Under the pieces are notes generated by a model. It had not been told where the DNA came from, ran no database searches, and saw nothing but the letters and a program-made list of their open reading frames with translations. 64,000 nt of DNA, taken from assembly GCF_014334095.1 (NCBI RefSeq), contig NZ_CP060495.1, positions 2,914,501 through 2,978,500 on the forward strand, read 5' to 3'. The translations under genes and the position numbers were made by a program. The stretch is from Novosphingopyxis iocasae (GTDB lineage Bacteria; Pseudomonadota; Alphaproteobacteria; Sphingomonadales; Sphingomonadaceae). Positions 1-10,079 of this stretch are shown here, piece by piece (positions within the stretch are counted from its first letter, which is position 1; the number at the start of each line of letters is the position of its first letter).

Positions 1-2
1 GC

Positions 3-428
3 GCGGACGATTATGTGGTGAAACCGTTCAGCCCGCGCGAACTGGTGGCGCGAATCAAGACGATCCTGCGACGCGCGGCGCAGGGGCCGCGGGCGGAACA
101 AGGCAGCTCCACCGATTATCGCTTCGCCGGTTGGACGCTGAAACCGGCCGAGCAGGAGCTTTATTCCGAGGATGGCACATTGGTGCCGATTTCCAGCGGC
201 GAATATCGTCTGCTGGAGGCGCTGGTGCAACGGCCCCGGCAGGTACTAAGCCGCGATCAGCTACTCGATCTCACCCAAGGGCGCGAGGCAGGACCTTTCG
301 ACCGCGCAATCGACAATCAGATCAGCCGGCTGCGCAAGAAGATTGAGGCCGATCCGCGCAATCCCGCGCTCATCAAGACGGTATGGGGCGGGGGATATCG
401 GTTGGCCGCGGACGTACGCACATCGTGA
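3..428 (+). CDS. OmpR/PhoB-family response regulator, C-terminal part (5' end outside window)
   Basis: Transcriptional response regulator whose beginning lies upstream of the window. The first visible codons read ADDYVVKPF, the end of a receiver domain with the invariant Lys-Pro. After a short linker comes a winged-helix DNA-binding domain (SGEYRLLEALV ... VWGGGYRL), typical of the OmpR/PhoB class. The ATG/GTG-initiated reading at 15 is internal, because the frame is open to the window edge. Its stop codon overlaps the GTG start of the histidine kinase (GTGA), so the two form a coupled two-component pair. The regulon cannot be read from this sequence. Confidence 0.93.
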   Translation, partial: ADDYVVKPFSPRELVARIKTILRRAAQGPRAEQGSSTDYRFAGWTLKPAEQELYSEDGTLVPISSGEYRLLEALVQRPRQVLSRDQLLDLTQGREAGPFDRAIDNQISRLRKKIEADPRNPALIKTVWGGGYRLAADVRTS

Positions 429-1819
429 GGCTTTTGCGGCGACTGTGGCCCCGCACGCTGGTCGGGCAGATCCTGATGGCGGCGGCGCTGGCATTGGGTT
501 TCGCGCAGCTCGTCAACTTCACGCTGTTGCTGCGGGCGAGCGATCAGCAGGCGATGACGCAGGCGAGTGCCTTTGCGGGCGGCCGCCTGATTTTTGCCGC
601 GGATCGCGCGGAGCGGCTGGCCGCGCGCGGCGATCGCCCGTCCGCCCGCCGCCGCGGCAGAAGGGTTATGCCCATGCTCAGCGAAGTTCCGCCGCAACCG
701 GACGGAGTCCCTCAGCCCGATCTGGCGCTGCGCGTGATGGAGGCCGCGCAAGCGAACGGCACCTCTTTTCGTGCGGTTCGGGTGGAGCGGGTCGATCGGG
801 ACCATGTGCCGCGGGAACTGCGCCGCCGTCCGGGGCGGCGGGGTTCGCTACGTGAGCGGATGCGCGACGAAGCACCGCGCGCCACTGAGGCGCTGATCGT
901 ATCCGCGCAGCTTCCCTCCGGCCTGTGGATCAGCACCTCCGCGCCGCTGCCGGTGCGCGGTGCTCCGGCGATCGGCTGGCTAATCCTGCAAACGCTGATC
1001 CTGTATCTGGCGGTGCTCGTGCCGCTCGCTTTTATTGCGCTGCGCGTCACCCGGCCGCTGCGCGCGCTCACCCGCCGCGCCAACGCCTTCACCGCCAGCG
1101 GCGCGGACGAACCGTTTCCCGAGGAGGGGCCTGAGGATTTGCGAAGCTTGATCGTGGCGATGAATGCCATGGAGGCGCGGGTGAGCGCGCTCCTCGGCGA
1201 AAAGGACGTCATGCTGGGAGCGATCGGGCATGATTTGAAAACACCGCTCGCCGCACTGCGGGTGCGCATCGAATCGGTTGAGGACGATGCCGAACGTGGG
1301 CGCATGGCCGAATCGATCGACGAGATGGTCGGTATCCTCGACGATATCCTGATGCTCGCGCGGCTTGGCCGGTCGGGAGAGGAGATGCGGCGTACCGATC
1401 TTGCGGCGCTGGCCGAGACCGTTGTGGAAGAGTTCGTCGATCGCGGCGGCGCAGTGACGCTGGCAGAGCCTGCGGCGCCGGTTACGACCGCGCTGCGTCC
1501 GGTGCTCGTGCGACGCGCGCTGCGCAACCTGATCGGCAATGCGCTGAAATATGGTGGCGCTGCGCGGGTCACGGTGCTGCGAGAGGGCGTGGATACGCTG
1601 GTGCGGATCGAGGATGACGGGCCGGGGATCGATCCGGCGCGCATCGAGGCGATGTTCGAACCGTTCGCCCGTGCCGAGGCCTCGCGCAACCGCGCGACGG
1701 GCGGCAGCGGTCTGGGCCTTACCATCGCTCGCGCGATCGCCCGCGCACATGGCGGCACGGTGACGCTGACGAACCGGGTGGGCGGCGGACTGACGGCGGA
1801 GTTGAGACTGCCGGGCTGA
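425..1819 (+). CDS. Sensor histidine kinase, partner of the upstream response regulator
   Basis: Membrane two-component kinase of 464 residues. I chose GTG at 425, which overlaps the regulator stop by four bases (GTGA) and puts the N-terminal helix directly after a basic start; an in-frame ATG at 383 would overlap much further. Transmembrane helices lie at about residues 12-36 and 184-206, with a periplasmic sensor of about 150 residues between them. A HAMP segment follows (about 206-258), then the HisKA box GHDLKTP with phospho-acceptor His269. The ATPase domain shows an N box (NLIGNALKYGG), DDGPGID and GGSGLGLTIA. The periplasmic part is strikingly arginine-rich (about residues 56-152), which hints at an anionic ligand, but this is inference. 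Confidence 0.93.
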   Translation: MRLLRRLWPRTLVGQILMAAALALGFAQLVNFTLLLRASDQQAMTQASAFAGGRLIFAADRAERLAARGDRPSARRRGRRVMPMLSEVPPQPDGVPQPDLALRVMEAAQANGTSFRAVRVERVDRDHVPRELRRRPGRRGSLRERMRDEAPRATEALIVSAQLPSGLWISTSAPLPVRGAPAIGWLILQTLILYLAVLVPLAFIALRVTRPLRALTRRANAFTASGADEPFPEEGPEDLRSLIVAMNAMEARVSALLGEKDVMLGAIGHDLKTPLAALRVRIESVEDDAERGRMAESIDEMVGILDDILMLARLGRSGEEMRRTDLAALAETVVEEFVDRGGAVTLAEPAAPVTTALRPVLVRRALRNLIGNALKYGGAARVTVLREGVDTLVRIEDDGPGIDPARIEAMFEPFARAEASRNRATGGSGLGLTIARAIARAHGGTVTLTNRVGGGLTAELRLPG

Positions 1820-1927
1820 TCGAAAAGGTCCCAGCATGCGGGCGGACGGGACTCGACCGAGCTCAGCTACGGCCCCCTTGCTTAGAAATTTCATCGCATT
1901 TCGGCCGCGAAACCGCATATTGGCATC

Positions 1928-2725
1928 ATGCCGAGCCCAAGCGACACCGACAGCCTTCCCCCCGCCACTCCCGCAGCGACCGTCGTCATTTTTCGCACCG
2001 ATCCGGACGGCGGGCCGCCGCTGCTGTGCATGGTCGAGCGGTCGGCCAAAATGGCGTTCGCACCGGGGGCCGCGGTGTTTCCCGGCGGCCGCGTCGATCC
2101 CGACGACTATGACCTGGCCGAACGGTTGGCACCGGAGCTGGAACGTGAGGAAGGGGCTGCGCGCATCGCCGCCATTCGCGAAACGCTTGAAGAGACCGGG
2201 CTTTCGATCGGAATCATCGCTGGCGGTGCGCATCCGGGCAGCCGGGAACGCGCCGAGGTGCGCGCCGCGCTGAACGATGGCGTGCTGTTTTCTGAACTGC
2301 TGGAGGAGCGCGGCTGGTCGCTCGATCTGGCGCGCTTCACCTATTGGGCGCGCTGGCGGCCGCCGGGGACCATCGAAAAACGCGTGTTCGATACGCGCTT
2401 CTATATCGCCGATGCGGGTGACGCCGTGCTGCGCGGAGAGGCCGACCGCACGGAGAATACATCGCTATTCTGGGCAAGCGCCCAGGAAGTGCTGCGCCGC
2501 GCCGATGCGGGAGAGATCAGCGTGATCTTTCCTACGCGCCGCAATCTTGAACGGCTCGCGCTCTTTTCCGATTTCGAAGCTGCGCGCGTGCATGCCGATA
2601 GCGTGCCCGTGCGCATGGTGCTGACCTATGTCGAGGAGCGCGCGGACGGGGAATATATCTGTCTGCCGGACGGCCATGGCTATCCGGTGCTGGAAGAACC
2701 GATGTCCCGCGCGCTCAGGGGATAA
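1928..2725 (+). CDS. Nudix hydrolase, NUDT19/CoA-pyrophosphatase-like
   Basis: Nudix-family pyrophosphohydrolase of 265 residues. The Nudix box is split by an insertion: FPGGRVD at residues 51-57 and RETLEETGL at 84-92, separated by a longer acidic helix than in classical family members. That layout resembles the NUDT19/RP2p-like branch, some of which cleave CoA or acyl-CoA, but the substrate cannot be settled here. The C-terminal half is a long alpha/beta extension with no motif I recognise. It sits about 110 bp after the kinase gene and runs convergently into the ferredoxin gene, so it is probably an independent unit. Confidence 0.85.
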   Translation: MPSPSDTDSLPPATPAATVVIFRTDPDGGPPLLCMVERSAKMAFAPGAAVFPGGRVDPDDYDLAERLAPELEREEGAARIAAIRETLEETGLSIGIIAGGAHPGSRERAEVRAALNDGVLFSELLEERGWSLDLARFTYWARWRPPGTIEKRVFDTRFYIADAGDAVLRGEADRTENTSLFWASAQEVLRRADAGEISVIFPTRRNLERLALFSDFEAARVHADSVPVRMVLTYVEERADGEYICLPDGHGYPVLEEPMSRALRG

Positions 2726-2740
2726 GAAAGATCGGAGAGC

Positions 2741-3058
2741 TCAATCTTCCGCTGCGATCGTGACCTTCAGGCCGTCGAGCGCGTCGGTGATGGGGATCTG
2801 GCAGGACAGCCGCGAATATTCGTTGCGATGATCCGAACTTTCCAGAAGGTCGTCTTCGTCCATGTCCATTTCGGGCAGCTTGTCCATATAGGACGGATCG
2901 ACATGCACATGGCAGGTGGCGCATGAGCAGCAGCCGCCGCACAGCGCCAGCAGTTCGTCGAAGCCATTGTCGCGGATCGTTTCCATCAGCGTGAAGCCGT
3001 CTTCCGCCTCGACCGCTTTTTCTTCCCCGTCGCGTCCTGTCACCCTGATCGTCGGCAT
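2741..3058 (-). CDS. 2Fe-2S ferredoxin, adrenodoxin type
   Basis: Small electron carrier of 105 residues. Cluster ligands follow the adrenodoxin/vertebrate-type pattern CX5CX2C with a distant fourth cysteine: Cys40, Cys46, Cys49 and Cys86. Two additional cysteines (43 and 44) fall inside the loop. A strongly acidic segment (about residues 63-74, [10 protein letters not shown]) matches the partner-docking face of this class, which usually donates electrons to P450s or Rieske oxygenases or acts in Fe-S assembly. No partner gene is adjacent; the neighbour on the right is the B12 riboswitch and btuB, divergently oriented. The specific redox partner is unknown. Confidence 0.92.
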   Translation of the reverse strand: MPTIRVTGRDGEEKAVEAEDGFTLMETIRDNGFDELLALCGGCCSCATCHVHVDPSYMDKLPEMDMDEDDLLESSDHRNEYSRLSCQIPITDALDGLKVTIAAED

Positions 3059-3157
3059 GTTGGCTCCTGTTTCGTCTCTATTTGCGGCCGGACATAGGGA
3101 GATCGAACGGGGTTGGAAAGGGCGATTGCCTTAGCCCCACGCGCCATCTATGGGCGC

Positions 3158-3338
3158 GGGCAGGCCATGGGTTTCCGCGGGCGACCGCGGGACGAAGAGG
3201 GAAGTCGGTGGGGGTGTGATCCCGAATCCGGCGCTGCCCCCGCAACTGTGACCGGCGAGCGCGCGCTTCGATTTGCCACTGGAGACATCCGGGAAGGTGG
3301 AGCGCGATGCGGTGACCCGGGAGCCAGGAGACCTGCCC
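3158..3338 (+). promoter_or_regulatory. Cobalamin (AdoCbl) riboswitch upstream of btuB
   Basis: A 5'-leader aptamer that senses adenosylcobalamin. The closing helix P1 can be drawn as GGGCAGG (3158-3164) with CCTGCCC (3332-3338). Inside are the conserved landmarks AAGAGGGAAGTCGGTG (about 3195-3210), CCCGCAACTGTG (about 3238-3249), GCCACTG (3275-3281), GGGAAGG and the B12 box GAGCCAGGAGACCTGCC (3321-3337). It precedes the btuB start by about 100 bases, leaving room for an expression platform that I did not resolve. By analogy with the known class, high cobalamin should switch off the btuBFCD operon. Confidence 0.96.
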
Positions 3339-3440
3339 ATAGCCGCTGTCTTTTCGGCCGGGCGGGGTGCACCGGAAGAAACGAGGGCTCTCCTTCGCGC
3401 GACGGCATGGTTTTGGTCGTCGACGTGAAAGGACAATATA

Positions 3441-5333
3441 GTGCGACTATCGATCTCTCTCCTGCTGGCAGGCATTTGCCTGCCGGCCTCTCTCCATGCG
3501 CAGGATCTGGGCAATCTGCCGCAGGATACGCAGGACCCTACCATCGTGGTCACCGCGTCGGGCCTGGAACAGCCGGCGGATGATACCGGCCAGGCCGTCA
3601 CGGTTATCACCCGCGACGAAATTCAGGACTTCCGCTCGCTCGACGAGGCGCTGGCCCGCACGCCGGGAATCACCGTGGCGCGCAACGGCGGCATCGGCCA
3701 GACCGCAGGCGTCTTCATCCGCGGCGCCGAGAGCTATCAGACGCTGGTGCTGCTCGATGGGGTGAAGATCAACGATCCCTCCGCGCCGCAGGGCGGGGTG
3801 GATTTCGGCCAGCTGCTGGCCGGCAACATCGCGCGGATCGAAGTGCTGCGCGGGCCAAGCGGCATCGTCTGGGGCAGTCAGGCGATCGGCGGCGTCGTCA
3901 ACATCGTCTCCGACCAGCCGACGGACGGCTTTGAGGCGCGTGGCCGCGCTGAATATGGTTATCGCGATAGCGCGCAAGGCTTTGCCAATATCGCCGGCAC
4001 CAGCGGCATCCTGGAAGGTAGCGCGGGTGCGGGCTATCTGCGCACCGACGGTATTTCCGCCTTCGACGAGAATCTCGGCGGGACGGAGCGCGACGGCTAT
4101 CGCAACTTCACCGCGAACGGGAAGCTGCGCGTGAACCTGTCCGAGGCGCTCAGCCTCGATGCGCGCGGCTATTATATCGACGCGAAGACCGAATTTGACG
4201 GCTTTCCGCCGCCCAATTTCACGCTGGCCGACACCGGTGATTTTTCGAAAAACAAGCTGTTCGTCGGTTATACCGGCGCGAACCTCGCCCTTCTGAACGG
4301 ACGGTTCAAAAACCGTTTCGCCTATACCTATACCGATGTGAGCCGCGATAATTTTGAGCGGTCCGGCGGGGCGGACGTGCCCAGCTTCCTTAGCCAGGGC
4401 AAGCTCGACCGGTTCGAATATCGCGGAGAGCTGTCGCCGGTCAGCGCCGTGACGCTGCTGTTCGGTGCGGAGACGGAGCTGTCGCGGTTGGACACCATCT
4501 CGCCCGCCTTCGAGACGCAGCCCAACCGCTATTCCCAGCGTCAGAATGCGATTTATGGCGAGGCGATTGTCCGGCCGTTCACCGGCCTTACCGTCACCGG
4601 CGGGCTTCGCTACGACGATCAGGAAAAGGGCGAGAGCGAGACCACCTTCGGCGCGAACGCCGCCTACAGCCCCAATGGCGGTGCCACTGTGCTGCGCGCC
4701 ACTTATGCAGAGGGCTTCCGGGCGCCGTCGCTGTTCGAAAAGTTCAGCGCCTATGGCACAGCGTCGCTCGCCGCCGAGCGGGCGCACAGCTATGATTTCG
4801 GGATCGAGCAGAACTTCCTGCGCAATGCGGCGCAGGCGCGCGTCACCTATTTCAACCGCGATACCGAAAACCAGATCGCGTTCGATAACGCCACCTTCAC
4901 CTATCTCAACATCGCCGCCACTCATGCGGAGGGCGTGGAAGCGGCGCTGCGGCTGCGGCCGACCGACCGGCTGGATGTGACCGGCCAGTATAGCTGGGTC
5001 GATACCACCAACCGTTCGCCCGGCGCAAATTTCGGCAATGATCTTGCCCGGCGGCCCGAACAGACGGTGAGCGTTTCCGCCGATTGGCAGAGCCCCTGGG
5101 GCATCGGCCTGGGCGCGGGCGTGCTGGTGGTCGGCGACAGCTTCGACAATGCGGCCAACACCGTTCGGCTGGACGGCTACGCCATCGCCGATGTGCGCGC
5201 ATCCTATGGCATCACCGAGGGGATCGAGCTCTACGGGCGCATCGAGAACCTGTTCGATGCGCAATATGAAACGGTTGCCAATTACGGCACGCCGGGCCGC
5301 GCGGCCTATGCGGGCGTCAGGGCGCGGTTCTGA
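3441..5333 (+). CDS. btuB: TonB-dependent vitamin B12 receptor BtuB
   Basis: Outer-membrane cobalamin receptor of 630 residues. The GTG start at 3441 is preceded by AAAGGA about seven bases upstream and gives a clean signal peptide (cleaved near SLHA-QD, about residue 21). A TonB box (TIVVTAS, about residues 34-40) leads into the plug domain (about 45-155, with VFIRGAESYQTLVLLDG), followed by the beta-barrel ending in Phe (GVRARF), the outer-membrane assembly signature. The riboswitch upstream and the ABC transporter genes downstream make B12 or a corrinoid the likely ligand. Translation is coupled to btuF by a TGATG-type overlap. Confidence 0.95.
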   Translation: MRLSISLLLAGICLPASLHAQDLGNLPQDTQDPTIVVTASGLEQPADDTGQAVTVITRDEIQDFRSLDEALARTPGITVARNGGIGQTAGVFIRGAESYQTLVLLDGVKINDPSAPQGGVDFGQLLAGNIARIEVLRGPSGIVWGSQAIGGVVNIVSDQPTDGFEARGRAEYGYRDSAQGFANIAGTSGILEGSAGAGYLRTDGISAFDENLGGTERDGYRNFTANGKLRVNLSEALSLDARGYYIDAKTEFDGFPPPNFTLADTGDFSKNKLFVGYTGANLALLNGRFKNRFAYTYTDVSRDNFERSGGADVPSFLSQGKLDRFEYRGELSPVSAVTLLFGAETELSRLDTISPAFETQPNRYSQRQNAIYGEAIVRPFTGLTVTGGLRYDDQEKGESETTFGANAAYSPNGGATVLRATYAEGFRAPSLFEKFSAYGTASLAAERAHSYDFGIEQNFLRNAAQARVTYFNRDTENQIAFDNATFTYLNIAATHAEGVEAALRLRPTDRLDVTGQYSWVDTTNRSPGANFGNDLARRPEQTVSVSADWQSPWGIGLGAGVLVVGDSFDNAANTVRLDGYAIADVRASYGITEGIELYGRIENLFDAQYETVANYGTPGRAAYAGVRARF

Positions 5334-6187
5334 TGCAAATGAGGGCGGCGCTTCTGCTGGTTTGCGGGCTTGGCGCCTGCGCACCGGCAGCGGCGCCGCC
5401 CGCCAGCCCTCCGCACGATCCGCAGCGGATCGTCTCGCTCAATCCTTGCACCGACGCGATCCTGACAAAGCTGGTGGAGCCGGGGCGGATCGCGGCGATC
5501 AGCGCCTATTCGCAGGACCCGCAGGCAAGCTCCATGGATGTCGACGAAGCCCGCCGGTTCGACAGCGTCGGCGGCACGGCGGAAGAGGTGATTGCCCTGA
5601 AACCCGATCTGGTGGTGACGGGCGCACATCTATCTCCGGCCACGCGCAACGCGCTCGATCGGCAGGGGATCGCGGTGCAGGTCTTCGGCGTGCCTGCCAC
5701 AATCGCGGAGAGCCGCCAGCAGATTGCGGACATGGCGCAGGCGCTGGATGCCCCGGAACGCGGGCGCGCGCTGCTTGCCCGGATCGATGCGGCGCTGGCG
5801 GCTGCGCAGTCGGACGCGAAAACACCGGCACTGGTTTGGCTCGGCGACGGGCTGGTGCCGGGGCAGGGCACGCTGGTGGGCGACGTGATGAACCATAGCG
5901 GCTTTCGCAACGCGAGCGCGGATTATGGCCTTGCCAGCTGGGACGTGCTGCCCAGCGAATATGTGGTCGCGCATCCGCCGCGCGTGGTGTTCATGGACCG
6001 GCGCGGTAGCTCTGCCGCATCCGGATCGCGCGAGGACGGCGCACGCCGCCGCCGCATCGATGCACTGCAAGCGAGCGGGCAGCGGGTGCAGATCGAGGAT
6101 TTCCCGCAGAACCTGCTCTATTGCGGCGGCCCGACGCTGATCCCGTTGGCGAAGCGCCTTGCGCAGGCGCGGCAGGGCCTGCGCTGA
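5333..6187 (+). CDS. btuF: Cobalamin-binding periplasmic lipoprotein BtuF-like
   Basis: Substrate-binding component of the B12 ABC importer, 284 residues. The ATG overlaps the last base of the btuB stop. A lipobox (LGAC, Cys16) suggests anchoring in the membrane rather than a free periplasmic protein. The body follows the helical-backbone class III binding-protein fold (PF01497 type): RIVSLNPCTDAILTKL near the start, an EVIALKPDLVV motif, and a second lobe from about residue 160. Its position between btuB and btuC supports corrinoid binding over siderophore binding, although the two families share the fold. Confidence 0.9.
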   Translation: MQMRAALLLVCGLGACAPAAAPPASPPHDPQRIVSLNPCTDAILTKLVEPGRIAAISAYSQDPQASSMDVDEARRFDSVGGTAEEVIALKPDLVVTGAHLSPATRNALDRQGIAVQVFGVPATIAESRQQIADMAQALDAPERGRALLARIDAALAAAQSDAKTPALVWLGDGLVPGQGTLVGDVMNHSGFRNASADYGLASWDVLPSEYVVAHPPRVVFMDRRGSSAASGSREDGARRRRIDALQASGQRVQIEDFPQNLLYCGGPTLIPLAKRLAQARQGLR

Positions 6188-7167
6188 TGGTTATGAACCG
6201 CCCCGCAAAGCTCGCGCTGCTCACCGCGCTCACGCTCCTTCTATTCGCGGGCTCGCTGATGGCGGGAAAGGTCTGGGTGCCGCTGTCCGCATGGTTCAGC
6301 GCCGATCCGCGCTGGTGGATCATCATGGAACTGCGCCTGCCGCGCGCGATCCTGGGTCTCGCCATCGGCGGGATGCTGGGGCTCTCGGGAGCGGTCTTGC
6401 AGGGTTATATGCGCAATCCGTTGGCCGACCCCGGCGTGCTCGGCATCAGCTCGGGCGCTGCCTTCGGCGCGGTGGCGGCGATCTTTTTCGGCGTGGGAGG
6501 CAGCCTTCCGGCCCTGTTTGGCAGCGCGATGGCGGGGGCGGGCGCGGCGATCCTACTGCTCGGCCTGTTCGTCGGCCGATCGGCCAGCGCGGTCTCGCTG
6601 ATCCTGGCGGGCACCATCCTCGCCAGCCTGGGCGGCGCGCTCACCGCTTTCCTCATCTCCATCTCGCCCAATCCCTTCGCGACCAGCGAGATCGTGACCT
6701 GGATCATGGGCGCGCTCACGGACCGCGGTTATGCGGAGGCCGCCTGGGCGCTGCCCTGCATCGCGCTCTCCGCGGCGCTGCTTCTCACCACCGGCCGCGC
6801 GCTGGATGCGCTGGCGCTGGGGGAGGAAAGCGCGAAATCGCTGGGCGTCCATATGGGCCGGCTGCAAGTGCTGATCGTTTGTGCTGTCGGCCTCGGCGTG
6901 GGGGCCGGCGTTGCGGTGACGGGTGTGGTCGGTTTTGTGGGGCTAATCGTGCCGCATCTGCTGCGCCCTTGGTTCGGTGAGCGCCCGTCCGCCCTGCTGC
7001 TACCCAGCACCCTGGGCGGCGCGGCGCTGCTGCTGGCGGCGGACAGTCTGGTGCGGCTGGCCCCCGGCGCGAACGAAGTGAAGCTGGGCGTTGCCATGGC
7101 GATGATCGGCGCGCCCTTCTTCTTCTGGCTCCTCTTGCGGCACAAGGGGCGCATTCTGTGGAATTGA
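6187..7167 (+). CDS. btuC: Cobalamin ABC transporter permease BtuC
   Basis: FecCD/BtuC-type inner-membrane permease, 326 residues from ATG 6187. I preferred this start because it overlaps the btuF stop by one base (TGATG) and begins directly before the first helix; an in-frame upstream start at 6121 would only add btuF-overlapping sequence. The family landmarks are RLPRAILGLAIGGMLGLSGAVLQG near the N terminus and GVVGFVGLIVPHLLR in the cytoplasmic coupling region. About ten hydrophobic segments are visible, as expected for this class. It ends inside the start region of btuD. Confidence 0.94.
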   Translation: MVMNRPAKLALLTALTLLLFAGSLMAGKVWVPLSAWFSADPRWWIIMELRLPRAILGLAIGGMLGLSGAVLQGYMRNPLADPGVLGISSGAAFGAVAAIFFGVGGSLPALFGSAMAGAGAAILLLGLFVGRSASAVSLILAGTILASLGGALTAFLISISPNPFATSEIVTWIMGALTDRGYAEAAWALPCIALSAALLLTTGRALDALALGEESAKSLGVHMGRLQVLIVCAVGLGVGAGVAVTGVVGFVGLIVPHLLRPWFGERPSALLLPSTLGGAALLLAADSLVRLAPGANEVKLGVAMAMIGAPFFFWLLLRHKGRILWN

Positions 7168-7922
7168 AGGCGGAGGATATTGTGCTTCGCCTGGGCGGAG
7201 CGAGCGTGCTGGACGGCGTATCAGCGAGCTTTGCGTGCGGCCGCATCACCGTGCTGCTCGGCCCCAATGGCGCTGGCAAATCCAGCCTGCTTAAATGCCT
7301 GACCGGTCTGGTCGCGCCGGAAAGCGGCAGGGCAATCCTGAATGGCGCGCCGCTCGCCTCCACGCCGGGGCGGGAACGGGCAAGGCATCTGGCCTATGTT
7401 GCGCAGGATCCGGTGGTGCACTGGAACCTTGCCGTGCGCGAGCTAGTGGCGCTTGGCCGCCTGCCGCATCGCGGCCCGTTCGGCGGCCCGTCACCGGTTG
7501 ATCTGGCTGCGGTGGACAAGGCCATGGCCGATACCGAGACGACCGTTTTCGCGGACCGGCCCGTGCACAGCCTATCCGGCGGGGAGCGTGCGCGCGTTCT
7601 GTTGGCGCGGCTGCTGGCGGGGGAGCCGCAATGGCTGCTCGCCGATGAGCCGCTCGCCATCCTTGATCCTGCGCATCAGCTCGACATGCTGAAATTGTTT
7701 CGCCGCGCCGCCAATGCGGGGGCCGGGGTTGTGCTGGTGCTGCACGATCTGAATCAGGCCGCCCGGATTGCGGACGACGTGCTGGTGCTGAAGACGGGGC
7801 GGGTGGTGGCAAACGGCCCTTCTGCCACCACGCTCGATGCCGCGCTCCTCAGCGATGTGTATGAAACGCGGATCGAGGAGACGACCGGCCCGGATGGTCG
7901 GCGGCTGTTCTTCACCGTCTAA
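7158..7922 (+). CDS. btuD: Cobalamin ABC transporter ATP-binding protein BtuD
   Basis: ATPase of the B12 importer, 254 residues, starting at GTG 7158 ten bases inside btuC. It shows a Walker A motif (GPNGAGKSS, about residues 35-43), a Q-loop (AYVAQDP), the ABC signature LSGGERARVLLARLL, Walker B (WLLADEPLAILD) and the switch histidine in VLHDLNQA. Last gene of the riboswitch-controlled operon; the next gene is convergent 11 bp away. No cobalamin biosynthesis genes are visible, so the operon is for uptake. Confidence 0.94.
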   Translation: MELKAEDIVLRLGGASVLDGVSASFACGRITVLLGPNGAGKSSLLKCLTGLVAPESGRAILNGAPLASTPGRERARHLAYVAQDPVVHWNLAVRELVALGRLPHRGPFGGPSPVDLAAVDKAMADTETTVFADRPVHSLSGGERARVLLARLLAGEPQWLLADEPLAILDPAHQLDMLKLFRRAANAGAGVVLVLHDLNQAARIADDVLVLKTGRVVANGPSATTLDAALLSDVYETRIEETTGPDGRRLFFTV

Positions 7923-7932
7923 ACGCTGCCGA

Positions 7933-9534
<1,602 letters not shown>

Positions 9535-9672
9535 TGGCTTAGTCGCGCTTGCGGAACGCTTTATCCGCGTCTATGGCGAAAATCGATCGGGAACCGCAGC
9601 CCTATCGACCCATTGATGCGCTGAGCGCGGAGCCGTAACAACGGCCCGTCTACACGCTAAGGAGTGAAAGTT

Positions 9673-9909
9673 ATGAAGAAGTTCGTTATTCTGCCCGTCA
9701 TCGGTGCCGCCGCCCTCGCCGCTTGCTCGCCGAGCGCCGACGAAACCGCAACCGACACCATGACCACCGACACCATGGAAACCACCGACATGGCCACCAC
9801 GGACATGATGACCGGTGACATGATGACCGGCGAAATGGCCACTGGCGACATGATGACCGGTGACACCATGGCGACCCCGGCTGCCGAGGCAACCACCGAA
9901 GCCATGTAA
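9673..9909 (+). CDS. Small methionine-rich repeat lipoprotein
   Basis: A 78-residue exported lipoprotein with an AAGGAG ribosome site just before ATG 9673 (the GTG at 9664 lies inside that spacer). Signal peptide with lipobox LAAC, acylated Cys18. The 61-residue mature chain is nearly all Met, Thr, Asp, Gly and Ala, with imperfect repeats of TGDMM, TTDM and ATGDMM; 12 of its 61 residues are Met. There are no aromatic residues or other cysteines, so it is probably disordered. No family recognised. Possible roles are oxidant scavenging through Met oxidation or soft-metal (Cu/Ag) binding. A strong terminator follows. Confidence 0.82.
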   Translation: MKKFVILPVIGAAALAACSPSADETATDTMTTDTMETTDMATTDMMTGDMMTGEMATGDMMTGDTMATPAAEATTEAM

Positions 9910-9916
9910 GACTTTT

Positions 9917-9937
9917 CGCAAAGCGCAGCGCTTTGCG
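9917..9937 (+). repeat. Perfect 10-bp palindromic hairpin after the Met-rich gene
   Basis: CGCAAAGCGC and GCGCTTTGCG flank a single A, eight bases after the stop codon of the Met-rich lipoprotein gene. With no long T tract behind it, it may be a 3'-end stabilising stem that acts with the terminator just downstream. Confidence 0.75.
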
Positions 9938-9948
9938 ACAGTTTTCAG

Positions 9949-9985
9949 CCGCGTCGGAGCATATCGCTCCGGCGCGGTTTTCTTT
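9949..9985 (+). terminator. Intrinsic terminator of the Met-rich lipoprotein gene
   Basis: CCGCGTCGGAGC (9949-9960) pairs with GCTCCGGCGCGG (9966-9977) around an ATATC loop, with one mismatch, and is followed by TTTTCTTTT. Orientation fits transcripts from the left. Confidence 0.85.
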
Positions 9986-10079
9986 TGGGTTTCAGCGACG
10001 TGGGAATTGGCCGGGGTAGGCTCGTGGTTAAGCCGGATTAGATGATGCGGCGTTTCGAAGACCAACGCAGGCAGCGGAA

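Noticed and set aside
3447-5384. A 645-codon minus-strand frame opposite btuB
   Set aside because: Antisense shadow of a clear TonB-dependent receptor gene with riboswitch, signal peptide and conserved ends.
9590-9614. GGAAC-N16-CATT before the Met-rich gene as an EcfG promoter
   Set aside because: The -10 has a mismatch at a conserved position and the distance to the start is long, so I did not list it as a feature.
9730-9909. Repeats in the Met-rich gene as a CRISPR or minisatellite
   Set aside because: The repeats are in frame with a lipoprotein coding sequence, imperfect and codon-sized; there are no spacers.
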